From the NCBI GenBank assembly GCA_950022655.1, contig OX465581.1:106127125-106191124 (forward strand): DNA of 64,000 nt, given 5' to 3'. Origin of the DNA: Alentia gelatinosa (taxonomy: Eukaryota; Annelida; Polychaeta; Phyllodocida; Polynoidae). The translations under genes were made by a program, and so were the position numbers. Under the pieces are notes generated by a model that worked only from the letters and a program-made list of their open reading frames with translations, searched no databases and was not told where the DNA came from. Shown here piece by piece: positions 12,661-25,270 of the stretch. The first letter of the stretch is position 1. The number at the start of each line of letters is the position of its first letter.

Positions 12661-15600
12661 CTTTATCTGTCTTGGGCGTAACCTATGGTATGATAGAGAC
12701 AACGCTGTTTTTAAGGTTCTTTCTTTTATTGCCTTTTGATATATTGCCGTGTGCGGGTCTTTTTTCAGTCGTAGGTGGATTGCTTTGACAGCAACTTTAC
12801 AGAATAACTCTGAAATGAAAGATAAGTCCGATTAGTGTCCTTCGTACGTGCACTCACTTGACACAGACGGTACGGAACTAGAACCTTCCGTTTCTGTACA
12901 GTATCTTTCATTTGCATCTAAATCATTCAATCTTTATGGAGCTTCAATGCGATTTTATACTTTTATGAGGTATCGAGGTTTGTTTATATTGCTATAATAT
13001 TTTGGGCCGAGATGGTTTAGGAAACTAGAACCATTCAGTTGTAATTTTCACACAATTTTCCACATTTCAACTTGTGGGTTTAGAAGGAGTAGAGGAGTCA
13101 ACGTTTGGATTTTGTTGAGAAGGAAATATATCAATATGTATATAAACCAAGGAGTCATAGTTCTCACGGTGTCCAGAATCACAGAAGGGAAGACAAGTGG
13201 CGCGACCTGTTGGTCTAACATCACATTACGGCTAGTATACCTGTGCCAACATGTCTGTACCACGCTGTGAATACGGGGCACCTCCATCACATTCTAGTAT
13301 ATATGTCTTAATCCGTTCTCATCCATCCATATCACAAGATCCTCAAGTTCGCTATTGCATCCCATTTTGTAGTCGTTCTCATAAGTAACATGGATTGAAA
13401 CGGGTTGCAATGTCCACATTACCAGATACCTACTCTTATGTTTTTCACATTTTTCAATCGCACTTCCGCTTCATCAGCCTTCGGTAGGTACGGGTATGTA
13501 TGATGGCCATGTCAGAATATGATATTTTGCGTAAGATCTGTATTTAGCCTTTCACGGTAACTGCCTTTCACAGCACTAACCAAAGGATTAATGTGTCCAT
13601 TCGATAACTTCAATACATGTATTGGCAAATGTTGTCAATTCACGTCAGTTAACCTTCATTTTAATACAGGTTTTTGTCAGATGAAACTGAAGATAATATC
13701 TCTACTCGGAAGGGTTGTGGTGGGTGTTGGTACCTGACATAACAGGCATTTGGGCCACTTAGTAAGGCTAAAGGGCAGGTCCTACCTCTGTCATATTCAA
13801 ATCATAAAAAAATTTACCAGAAAGAATTGGTCTTTTCAGTTTGGGGTAATGATTTGTTCGCTGTGGACTTAAAAGATGTGGTTGATACATGTAATCATTT
13901 TTTTTATATAAATTGGATGACTTCACCACATTGCTTCGCCCCCTTCCGCCTCGAACGAGCCATGCTATTATGATTTCTGGTAGAGAGGGACCTGGAGTAA
14001 CTGTGTGGTATTATCTTGTAGTGGAACAGATATAGACTGGCGCTGTCACCTTGGACCTGATGTGTGGAGGACGTGTCACATCTAGTGACAGCTCCAACTC
14101 GCACTGACAAGGGCGACCCCCTACTGAACACTCCATGTCATTTACTGTCCTCCCTGTCCCAGTAAAAGGTGTACCGACGCAGACCTGCCATATTCATAGC
14201 ATGCCCCATGCTTGCACTTGGGTCTCGTGACGATTGATTGTGGATGTGACGGTATATTTGATAGTATTCAATGATACAGATTTCTGGAGAGAAGGGGTTA
14301 GTCACGCAACACGTTATTCATGCCTGGATTTATCCTTGAGTTGTCATTCTCAAGTGTTGATGGAAGGAGTTGGGGATGAGGTGTATCTGTAGTTGAAGAC
14401 GCTACGACCTAGCTTTGGCCATTCTCCTCCAAACAATCCCTACTTCTGGTGGACGTTCATCCCCTGAACTGCATCTATCCAACTCCGAATACCACCAAAC
14501 CCATCACCACCTTCCCCCACCACCACCATCACACTGCCCATCGTCGACCATCCTTGCACTACAATGACTGCTTGTCTTTGGCTGAACGGGCCAAACAAAT
14601 TAGTTATGTATCTCAGTCTGGGCCAACACGGTAGGCATAGACGCCCGTCCACATCGGCTATTGGTACTCCAGCTTAAAGACCCCTACCAGGCAAGCACCA
14701 GCATGTGGCTGGCTGCATTCATATTCACCCCCATGCGGCAGACCGACGGGCGACGACCAGTTTTACCCGTGTCTTTTTAACCCGCGCACTTGTCTTTGAT
14801 AACTTCATCAAACAGCCATGGAAACGCCGACTGGCGGGGGAGAGAAAAGTAGGCCGACTGTAGGAACTGTGCAGGGTACCTGTTGCGGGTGTGTAGGAGA
14901 GCGAAAAAAGGGGAAATGTATGATGGGGGCCACTCAAGGCAAGGATCGTATGTTTCCAGGAGGTTGATGTCTTAATCTGTGTGCCTTAGGGCTTGCGGAA
15001 AGACGCCAGGCATTCTTCAGTTCTCAATAACCAGAAGCTTTAGTAAGAACTTCTGCCAGTCAGCAGGTATACTCACACTGCTATAATCACACTGTTGTCC
15101 TACTGGTGTTTGCCTGAAAAGCACGGAATTGAGAATGCTCATGGAGTATTTTATCATTTCTTCATGTTTGAAATATGAGTCACCCATATTGGGTGTTGTG
15201 TGTGCTTCTGTTTGTGTTCCAATTATTTTTTGTTATTTCATCTTAGTTTAATTACATTCATGCCTGCAGATTCCAACCACTTTGCCGCTCTTAACCCAGC
15301 TCGTTTCAAAGTGCACCATTTTTACTTTATTTGAGGGTTGTCTAGTGGATAATGACCTAGAGCCATTGGCAACACCTTTTAGAATAGGTGGTCTAATCAA
15401 GAAAGACACGTGAGATGGTGAACCTGTTAGCAGCCAGTAGGAAACACAACAGAGAATGTACATTTAACGACTTTAGGAATTAGTTGAATGACGTCATGCT
15501 TAGGTCTTACATTCCTCCATGCGTACCCGTCTGCTCTGAAGTCTAGCAGCAGTGAGATCACGCCCACCCGCATCCTCCTGCCCTCACCCTCACTCACCAC

Positions 15601-18529
15601 ATCAGCTTCGCCCTCTCCCTATTTTCCAGGCCAATTATTGCTCCTTGTTAACCTGATCCTACCACTAGCCGCTCTTCAACTGGGTTCTTGAATTCGGCTG
15701 TTGTTCAAACGCCAATCCGGATATTTAAATCAGCTTTTACTCAGGTCCATATTTGCGTTGCTATTTTCTGCTTTTACTTTCGTGGTCTCTCTGGTTTATA
15801 CAACACACTGAGTACCCTGCAGGCTAAAATGATGAAATTTCAAAACTGTATAGTAAGTATCTAAAGGGATATTGTATCCTTTTAAATCACGCAAATCATT
15901 TCAAATCGTATCAATAACCACGGATTCCTCAAAGGAAGAAGGAGCAGCTACGGTATTTGGGAAGTTCTCGCTGTCCGGTCTCGCGGCGAAGTCTCGTGAT
16001 GAGAATTGTTGGCTTGTTACCGTCGCGCCGTAACCAGGAGGAGGCACTCGGCGGGGCACATACCCGAGCGGCTCGGTGGGCCATCGCCTGGAAACAGCGT
16101 GGTTACACCTCCGACGTGCCTCGAGCACGCTTTAATTAAACCCAGCCATGAACACATTTGATGGATATTGAATTATGGTGAGTGAGAGTTTTTCCCGGGC
16201 CTTACAGCCACTGTGCGCCGTGTACTGGCCACTATTAGCAGTCTGAGGTATCGCGCCATCTCACTGTTCATATATATATCCACAGACCGTACTACCTACT
16301 ACTGGCTCTCCTACCCACATATTCCACCAAATATACCCCATTCCTCTATTACCAGGGGGCATAGCTAAGCTGTAGTTTCATCGGAATTCCCAACTCCAGC
16401 AGCTACCTTCCATCAGTTGGGTAGCTTCCATCACTTCTGTTTCCCTGCTCCAGAACCATTTCATTTGCGGTTACTATCCTTGTACAATTTTCTTTTTTTC
16501 GGAAAGTTCTTGAATTCCAAATTCCAAGAAATTTCCGACAACATTTTCAATGATTTTATTAATTAGCTCCGTGACCTTCTCTGTTTAGATCTCTTCCCCA
16601 ATACACCTATTAGACTGCATAAAGAATCCACTTTATCGTAATGAAATATATTCAAGACCACAACTATTATAAAAAAAATTAAAGATTACGCTATATACAT
16701 TTAGATTACCTCATATTCATTCTATGAAGTATTTTTTAAGTCCTTCTCCCGAAGATGGTATTCTAAACAATAGTGTTGCCTTTTTGGGTCCCTTAAGACC
16801 ACCTACACCTAATCAACCCACTGTCCCCACCGGTCTCTTAAATCTTCACCTATCGGCATCCCTCACCCCTGATTTCCCTCTCATTCACTGCAGCCTCTTT
16901 TGTTCCTCTTCCCTTACCCCTCCCGAGTCATTAGACCTACTCTAGTTATCTCTAGTATCATGCAGTTATAATTCTGGACTACACATTCATTATATATCGC
17001 CTCTTCTAAGCTCATATATCACCAGGCTCTTCATCCTGCATTCCCCTTCAATTGGCATCCTGTGTGTACACAATACAATTTTCCCTGTCTCTCTCGGCTC
17101 GTGTCACCCCCTTCAACTTCTCTCAGGACGTATTGACCTCACCTTCCATTTCCACGTTTATACAGGCTGTATTTGTTCACTATTGTCCATTGCAGACAGA
17201 ACATTGTAATATCGACTTCATGTCCCCATGAATTCTGCCATTATGCCCAGTTGTGACCCACTAAAGTCAGAGTTTGCTGTGAGCAAAGTACATTTAATAG
17301 CAGCTTAAAGCAATATCTGTTCCAATTCTTCACCAATCTATTCAAATTCACTCTCCATTATGTGACTGTTGCTTGTCAATACATTAGAACCCTGTAACCA
17401 ACTCGCATATCTGCTCCCTCTCCCTCATCTATTCCACCCTTCCCAACCCTCACCTCCTACCGTCCTGCTCTTCCCACCTTTCCCTCCTTATTACTCAAGA
17501 GTCTTGCCGCATGCATGCAGCTAACGTTGCCGGATGATGGTTGTTAATAGGTCTAGATTAGTCTCTGCTTGGGGCGGAAAGCACATGCAGAGGAAGTCCG
17601 CTCCAGAAACAAAAACAAACATGGCAAAATGTTTTCTTTCCCCCCTTTTTTCTGGATAAATACATGGGCGTGCTTCGCATACGAAAACGAGGCTGGGTAG
17701 CGCCGTGCCTGCATGGTTGGTCTGCTGTTAGGGGGCGCCACAGACGTTCGCTGGTTTTGTGTTAGTCACATGATATTGAGTTTCGGAGTGGCAGCCTGAA
17801 TTAGTATAACGGCTACATGTATTTCTAATTAAGGGAGACAATGAAAATAGTTTGGAGATTAAAAATCCCACTAAAATAACTCGATGGCTGGAGTGTGCCT
17901 GTGCAGAGTTACCTTGAATCAATGCTAATAATATCTACGTTTCCAAAGCAGCATCAAGTGAAGATAATTGACTCATGTTAAACCAGTCAATTAATCATCA
18001 CCGCGGAGTTTGTAAACATTCCTTGCTTTACCAGTAATGTTGATATATTCATTTGTATCAGATACAGTTTTATACAGGGGAAGGAATAAAACCCTTGTAT
18101 GCACACATACAGAAAGAGCAACCGATCAGAAAAATATAAGGGCGGTTACTTATTCCCCAGAGTAAAGAGATTTTTTTTTGCCTAGAGTCTGCATTACAAT
18201 ACGTTGTGTTTTAGACCTTCTATACACGTATTTGTATGTACATATTGTTTAATGTAGAGACAATGTCACTATTTTCCATACGGGTTCATTCTTGTAAGCA
18301 TGACATTGTGCACCATTAAAAAGTATTGTTATGGTAATTAGATGATTACAGAACATATATATTGCAGCGATTAGTTATTGGCACTTCAGTTAGAAGCTGG
18401 TCGGTCACCGTCCCATAGTTGAGAGTAATTTACAAATTCTATACAGTTACATGTATGGTAGAAGATATTTGGTCTGCACGCAGAAAGTATTAAAAAGGTC
18501 GCCAGTGACCCTGTCTAGATCATAGCCAG
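12661..18529. other. Long non-coding stretch, nothing firmly recognised
   Basis: Mostly AT-rich. There is a modest GC block at 15,960-16,135 and pyrimidine-rich tracts at 16,740-16,940 and 17,400-17,480. Short open frames match no protein I know and lack supported splice contexts. Confidence 0.35.
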
Positions 18530-18890
18530 CACCTCTTGTCGCGCTGGCCACTTTTTATCCTGTGTGCATTTTAACACCTCACCGACAACCTGGGCGGCGC
18601 CAGGTCGGCCGTGGGTCCGACCCGGCGGTCACCACAGCCGCCCCGACTAAACATGGCCCCCCTGACAGGGCACAACCCCGCCCAGATTATCTCCGCCCGC
18701 CGGGGAAGAAGCCTTTGTCCGCCGGCGCCCAAGTCGCACCTCATTAAGCCCGCTCATCGCCTGGGATCCCCATTGCAAATCCACCCCGCCGCCCTTTACC
18801 GGGTTGACCCCCTGGTTAGACGCCAGGGTGGGAATATTGGCGTCTTCCGTCACCGGGGTCAACTTGTGCCGGGGATATTCTGAGGAAATT
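18530..18890. promoter_or_regulatory. GC-rich island
   Basis: GC/CpG-rich block with AAACATGG (Fox-like), CCCAGATTATCTCC (GATA-like) and CATTAAGCC. No coding signal. Possible cis-regulatory element. Confidence 0.3.
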
Positions 18891-19189
18891 AGCAATGTAT
18901 TCACGTCGTGCAGTCTTCGAATGTGCGCTAAACATAAAGTCACAACCAGTCACATGCACCCCAACCCTCTCACCACCATTCTGCACTACACCTCGCACCT
19001 CCTGAGATATTTAGGTCCCTGAAAAGTGCCCTGGTTTAAGAGAGCGTCAGGGGAGTCGTTGGGTTTAATATTTAACTTGGAGGGGAATGGGACAAGGCTA
19101 AAGAACCGTACCGTGCACAGACCGTGCCTGGGCAAGGCGGCGGTTGGGGATTAGGTGACCGGCTCTAAAATGACCAGTATTGGTCACTC

Positions 19190-20520
19190 AGACGGCGGTC
19201 AAACATAGACGTCTGGCTACATTATGCGCGGCCTGGCCGTCGCGCAGGCTCTGGCGCCCGACTACGTGCCCCGCCGCCCTTACTCCCACCCGCTGTATGT
19301 GTGCCTTCCGCGACGCTGGCGCCGCCTGGCGGATCAAGCCCGCGTGACCTATGACCTTTCTTCTCCTTCGGCTTCCGGTTTTTCGGGCGTTGGGCGCGCT
19401 TCACGGTCGTGTAGATGGAGGCGGATGTCATTGTTTTGGGCTGCGTATTGTTGGTGCTCAGTGGAGCGGGGTGTGGAATGACTCCCGATGGCACGACCGG
19501 CCCTTGAAGTGTGTGTCTGCTGAAAGCTTTTGAGACCTGTGGGGGTGGTTCAATGGGGGGAGCGGTCGATATGTGGTGCTATCTCTCTATGGAGCTATAC
19601 CCCGCTTTAAAAGTGGACGGGTCAGAGATAGCTACACCAGCGAAGTTAGCGGTAGTTTTCTTTCTATGGAGTTATGCGGAGCGGCGCGATGTGAATTGTA
19701 AAGACTTCCCGGCGACAACTGGCCCCGAAATAATCTGCATTTCCCGGAAGGCCGCACTCTTCGTGGAAACGGGGCGCCTTATCAGCCTGCGTCTCACACC
19801 AATCACCGGGCGAATAATGTCAGCGGCGCCCCCCGAGAAGACGGCCAAAACAAGGCGCCCCTTCAGCACGCGTCGCCGTCCTCACCACGGACACGTCGCC
19901 CGTTGCCATGGAGAGCGCGCTGGTGCCCGGTGTGGGGCGTGAGAGGGCGTGGGGCCCGCGGGGGACCAGTGTCCAATTGATCTGTCATCAATACGTCGGG
20001 GCGCCGTCAGTTTGATTAATCCGGGCGGCGCGTGTGACCGATCACTGATTGATCCCGCACCGCCCAAGCCGTTGCCATGGCAAACATGGCGTGCTGGCAC
20101 GGCAACCAGATGACGCCTCGGTAGTCGTTGTGGCGGCCGCCGCTGCCAACGCCTGATGAAAGCCATGCGCCCATTGGCTGACGGCGACCATGACGTCAGA
20201 GCACGTGCGTGAGGACCTCCGTGCCGGGAAGTGACAGAATTACTTCGGAGCAACTCTCTCGCTCTCTCTCTCTCTCTCGCTCACTGAGTGATCCGACTTC
20301 AAGGCCGCCTTTGTCATGGCCCCAGGAAAGGGTGCAGGGTGGCAGGAGTGGGGAGTGGAGATCCTGGGGCCTTGGTGTGAAAAGGTGCATGAAATTGACA
20401 GATGCCGAGTGTGGGTGATCCAGTAACGTGCAGCGTGACGGCAGCGCTTTGAGGGCGGCGTGGCGTGCGCCGCCAAGGTGCGCCACGTGTCTTATGATGT
20501 TGGCCCCGATGTTTTGTAGT
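19190..20520. promoter_or_regulatory. CpG island with RFX X-box, CRE and CCAAT motifs
   Basis: The longest CpG-dense block upstream of TALPID3. It has a near-palindromic X-box GTTGCCATGGCAAA (20071-20084), a second half site GTTGCCATGG (19902) and GGCAACC (20101). It also has an inverted CCAAT (ATTGG, 20173), a full CRE TGACGTCA (20191) and an E-box CACGTG (20202), followed by a CT repeat at 20,256-20,280. RFX factors bind X-boxes in many ciliary-gene promoters and TALPID3 is a ciliary gene, so a TALPID3 promoter is plausible, but it lies about 10 kb before the first exon I can support. A short frame opens at ATG 20316 (36 codons); I cannot show that it is a first exon. Confidence 0.5.
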
Positions 20521-21599
20521 CCGCTAAAAACAGATCGGCGCTTCTTTTACGGTGCGTGTGTGAACCCTCTGTGTTCAGAGTGAGTTCCCGGACTGGAGTT
20601 CACTTCCACTTGGTCACGCAGACTTCTCACTATGTACTCTACACCCCGTAGGTGACTTCTAAAAGTTTGCGTGAACTCCATCTCTTGTAATAGCTCACCT
20701 GAAAGCAATCTGAACCCTACGACTTTCCCGCGCTCAAATAAAACGACGTTAACACTGGTCTCATCCTCCCATATCATCCGGTGTATTTTCACTTCCTCTC
20801 TCTTCAGTTTTTACCGTATGGAATTTGAGTATTACGTGTATCTGCTTTGATCTTTTTTTTTTACTTATCACTAGATGCAGTTTCAACAAAACAATGACGC
20901 GCTACCTTCCTTTGTGAGTCACCATGTACTATCTCTAGTCCATCTCCAGTCTCATCCATCACTCTAGGTCTGATTTGCGTGACCACTTGTAGTTTTTCAT
21001 CCCAACCCTTGCTTCCGTCACCCTTTCTTGTCCCAAATTAACATACACTGTACTAGATCCAGTACATTGTTGAATTCTAAACCTTATATCCATAGTTATA
21101 TAGTTTATCTCAGTGAATATTACCATTCCATTTGCCCAACCACACTGTCCCCGAGGGCTGAATCACTCTCATTACTAATATTATCCCCATCATTTATCTT
21201 CACATAACCATTCCTAATTCCCTACCTCCCATGTCTCCTGGCTACACCAGAACCATGTTCTTCCTGTCCGCTAACCGCCCTCCCTCACCCTTTTATTACT
21301 TTATTGAATTTGCCACTTTCTATCCAATAATTCGGACTCCTCCATTCACCTGTCTGTTGCACTACCTCCTTCTTATTCCCTAAACTTTCTTCTTCGTCCA
21401 TCCCATTCTCCCTGTCTCTGTTCCCCACTGATCCTGCCTGTTCCAGTCCCGTTCTACTCTGCATTCTATTATCATATCTCCCCATACTCCTTTTGTCTGT
21501 CCCACTCTTTCCGCTCCGTCCCTCCTGCGCACTCCTTCTGTCCTATCCGCTCCACTCCAGCATCCACCCTACGCCCCGTGTCTACCCCAACCTCCTCCA
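20521..21599. other. Non-coding, nothing recognised
   Basis: Pyrimidine-rich plus strand at 21,200-21,560; no gene supported. Confidence 0.3.
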
Positions 21600-22140
21600 C
21601 CGTGCCGGTGAAGCGGGATCGGCGCCGGGCGCGACGCCCGTCCCCCAGATCAGCGATTCATCACAATTAGCCGGCGGTGTCCAGCGGCGGGCCGACGGGC
21701 GCGCGCCGCACCCTAATGACGGGCTCCGGTCGGCGCGCGCCCGTCGTGGCCTGAATTCTCAACATGCAAGAATCGGCGGCGCTGGATTAAAAGGCCATTT
21801 ATCTCGGCATCGGGGCCAGCGGCGCCGTGTGAATGGGATAATTAGGGTTGGGCCCCGCTGCCACCGGGCCGCCCCGTCGCCCATACCGATGAGCCTATTC
21901 CTCAATAAAAATCAATGGGGCCGGCGAGATTTCAATAAAAATCCTGCATGTTGACTCGCGGCGGACACATCGGAGGGCTAACCGGGAGCGGTGGCCCGCA
22001 TGACAATGCACGGATTAGTAGGCCGCGCCGCCTGCCGGCCGTATTGTGCCGGGCATTAGGCATGTCCAAATACACCACCCCCAAAAGCCCGCAGCACCCT
22101 GCTGCCGTGAGCGGGGCGGCAGAGTGTGGCCAGTGGTAAG
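21600..22140. promoter_or_regulatory. GC island dense in homeodomain-type motifs
   Basis: It contains GGGATAATTAGGG (21835), two identical TCAATAAAAATC words exactly 30 bp apart (21902 and 21932) that resemble posterior Hox/Cdx sites, CACGGATTAG (about 22010, K50-type GGATTA), CCTAATGACG (21713) and GGATTAAAAGG (21784). AT-core motifs embedded in GC-rich sequence are typical of developmental enhancers. The function is inferred. Confidence 0.4.
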
Positions 22141-23629
22141 GAATGGGCTAAAGCTGCCCACCGAAGGCAGTAAAGGGAGGCAAGGGATGCAGGAGGTGTT
22201 GGTGAGGACTGGAGACTTCAGGCAGGGCCACGGAAGGGCTCGGAAGAAGGGTCCAGGAAATTCTAATAAGGGTTGAATGCATCGTAGAAATCAAGAGGTA
22301 GATCCTGCCAAGGATACAGATATTGCAAAGGGCAAGGCAGGGATAAAAGGACGTAATAGATCGAGATAGACATGAAGTCCCTGCCAGGACTTGATACATT
22401 ACATATACAGAGAACCTGGAAGAGAAATGATATATCAGACAGATTTGTCTCGTGAATAACTTTGCAATATATACACGAAGAAGGTTAAAGAAAATCCTAT
22501 ATCTATGGTTTTCATGACACCTTTTGTTATCATAAACATATAGAGATGAACGAAATAAACGCAGGTACATGTATTGGCTTGGTGGTGGAAATAGGTATCC
22601 AGGAAATGTTCATCACCGACTACTGTTAAATCATTTTTGACTTATCTATGACTTGAATTTAAAAAAGAAATTAAAAAATAATGAAATGGGCATTGGAAGA
22701 GTAGGATTGGGTCAATTACTAACAGTACTCTGATTCAAAAAACCAAAATGATCTAATATTCATCAGTTGAATTACTATTAACTGTTACATGATGTCCAAT
22801 AGTAATTCTATTGCAATACACTAGATATGATTTTGTCAGTCGGGAGAAAAAAAAGTCGTGTGCAACCGCATTCTGTATATTACGTTACGGTCAAGGCAGG
22901 CAAAGCATTTGTTGACAATATTTCCAGTAAGGGTGCCGCGAATATCTCATTTCTAGTGTCAATTCAACATATTGCGCATAGGTCTTAGATACTAAGAGCA
23001 GCTCATAAGCCGGCACTAGATTGGCTCCTGTGGGGCGCACCCATAGGCCCAGTTTTATCGGCCACACCGGGTGTTAACGGAAGTTTCTAGAAGTACGTGA
23101 CTAGCGAACTAAATATTTATTCACATCCTGGTCCAAAATATCACCATCAACTTGTGTAGGGAAAACGACGAAACCGGATGCATGTAGATTATCGTGAAAT
23201 AAGATCCAATGTGTATGTAGAGGTTCCGTGTGTGTTCTGCTAAAATACAAACTCCTAATGATAGATCTAGAGAACAACCTAGGTGACGAGAATAATATGG
23301 AGATCTTCGTTTAGAAAAGAAAACTGAGAAATTCCTGCGCAGATAAGCTGTATGAAGCATAGTAGAAATAAGAATACTGGCTTATAATACTACCATACAT
23401 GTACACTACATAAATAAATACATGACATTAGTTACACAGTGGAAACAGAAATCCCAAAGACACAGCGTGATGGGAGAAGAACAGGGGGGTTCTTTAAGCA
23501 GCCGGTTTATGTGTGTGAAGAAAGGAAGAGAAGAGAGCGTAACGAGAGAGCAGCAAACTCAGCACTTTACATGCAACGTCATGCCTCTTCGGCTCATATT
23601 GCTGTTGGCCGCGTGACCAGAGACGGCCA
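22141..23629. other. Non-coding, nothing recognised
   Basis: AT-rich DNA with one GAGCAGCTC palindrome at 22996; no gene supported. Confidence 0.3.
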
Positions 23630-24005
23630 AATCATCAACGGCAGCAGGTGCCTTCCATCCGGCCCAGTGAGGCAGGGGCCAGCCCTATATACCCGAGTAG
23701 TATTAGCAGGGAGGACTGCCCATCTCCGGGCCCGTCTCAATAGGTGTTCTTTATCTATAGGGAGTACTACCCTTTTTCGGCACCTGTCCCAACATGTGCC
23801 TTCCCTATATATACACCGAGTTGATTTTGGAAAGAGAACTACCCCACTTGGCACCCATCCCAACAGGTGCCTCCCATCCTGACCCCTTTTACACACCGAA
23901 TTGAGTGAGCAGCGAGAACTACCCCTTTGCCACCCTCCCAACAAGGACCATCCATCTTTGCCAGGAGAGCTACATCCCCGAGTAGTGTAAGCAAGGGGAA
24001 CTCTA
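23630..24005. repeat. Degenerate tandem repeat, about 4 units
   Basis: Two words recur in alternation: CCCAACAGGTGCC-like (about 23,735, 23,785, 23,857, 23,931) and CCGAGTAGTRTAAGCA-like (about 23,693, 23,816, 23,898, 23,976). Units are roughly 75-120 bp and diverged. Confidence 0.55.
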
Positions 24006-24117
24006 TCTCTCTATAACGGCCCTAAATGTATTGGTCTATTCAAGCCACCTTTTCTGTTATCGGTGGTCAGATACTGTCCTATTGCCTTTCTTCCCATCTC
24101 ACTCCTTCTTCTTTAAC

Positions 24118-24419
24118 TTAACCCACTCAGGGCAAAATGCCTACAGGCATTAGGCACTTGGGGGGGGGGTGAAAATGCCTACAGGCATTATGTACACAGG
24201 GGGCAAAAATGCTTAACAGGACTTCATGATGTATTCAGGCATTTTTAAATAAATACAGGGAAAATCCAAAGAGTTTGTGTAAGATATGGAAAGATATGTG
24301 TGAAAATTGATACACTTCGTGAACTTTTTTTTTTTAAATTCAATTATAGCTACAAAGAAGTTTCTTAAGTCACATGCCAAGGGAAACTTTCCTGCATGTC
24401 TCAAGGCATTCTCGCCCTG
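24118..24419. mobile_element. Possible TTAA-associated MITE with TGCCTNNAGGCA palindromes
   Basis: Begins TTAACCCACTCAGGGC, and the inner right end GCATTCTCGCCCTG is complementary to CAGGGCAAAATGC. Two copies of TGCCTACAGGCATTA lie within 60 bp. A TTAA plus CCC start is reminiscent of piggyBac-like ends, but no matching 3' TTAA is visible. Confidence 0.35.
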
Positions 24420-24439
24420 CCCCCCCCCCCCCCCCCCCC
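24420..24439. repeat. Poly-C run, 20 bp
   Basis: Uninterrupted C homopolymer. Confidence 0.95.
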
Positions 24440-24949
24440 AGTTGAATTGTAAAGCCGGAAAACTTTGCTCATGAGAGTCTAAGTCCAGTCAATAGTATGC
24501 CTCTTAGAGTGTTGGTCTCGACAATTATATATCCATTAGAGCTTGTGTCTAGGCTACTAAATGTTTGTAAGAGCCAATGCTCATTGAACTGCATGACTTT
24601 AGACATGCTGAGCTGTATAGATGGCTGCATATCTGTTAGTCTCTATATAGATATCAATGGAGCGCTTTATAGATTAGATATCTGAACCTATGCTTCGACA
24701 ATATCTCAGCGGTATTTCTATTTATCATTATCGATTACTATCCATACATGTACGAAGCTGTATATTTCTTAGAGCCTTCAACCAACAGCTGTACATCCCA
24801 TCGCACCTCTACCTTCCTAACATCTGCAAACGCCACACAAACCCTGCCCACCCAGGCCCATCCCTACTTATTGAAAATCCCGTCTGGCAAGGGAATTCTC
24901 CCTTCAATCCCACCCTGGCCCACCCAAGCTCCTTGGAGCAGTGCGTCCC

Positions 24950-25270
24950 AACATGTGCCCGCGTGGCTGCGTCTCCTTGGCGTCTCCTGGGCGTCAGGAC
25001 GCGGCGTGGACCGAGCACAAAGCGCCCCCCGGTGAGCACACATGAGGGCCCGTGCTAATGGCGGACTGGCTGCGGAGCGTCGGCCTGCTGAGCAAACGGA
25101 GCAGCTAATCTTACCTTTGTGGTTACGTGACGGGCACAGTATCTGAACGCCGCCTCCAATGTGGGGTCAGGCCCGTCGATGCCACGTCAAATAACTAACG
25201 TAACAGTAGTTTTAAATGACAACAAACAGTGGGCCCGAGTGGGGGGCGCCACCCGCCGATCCACTCCCCA
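24950..25270. promoter_or_regulatory. GC-rich island
   Basis: CpG-containing block with GGAGCAGCTAATC (25078). No coding signal. Low-confidence regulatory candidate. Confidence 0.25.

Noticed and set aside
13450..13475. Hammerhead-like CTGATGA on the minus strand
   Set aside because: GAAA follows, but no stem II pairs convincingly.
19511..19942. 143-codon plus-strand frame in the 19-20 kb CpG island
   Set aside because: No recognisable domain, overlapping frames on both strands are equally open, and it fits no TALPID3 phase.
20316..20426. Short frame from ATG 20316 in the CpG island as TALPID3 first exon
   Set aside because: Good Kozak-like context but only 36 codons, no similarity to the Talpid3 N-terminus that I can see, and no proven splice link.
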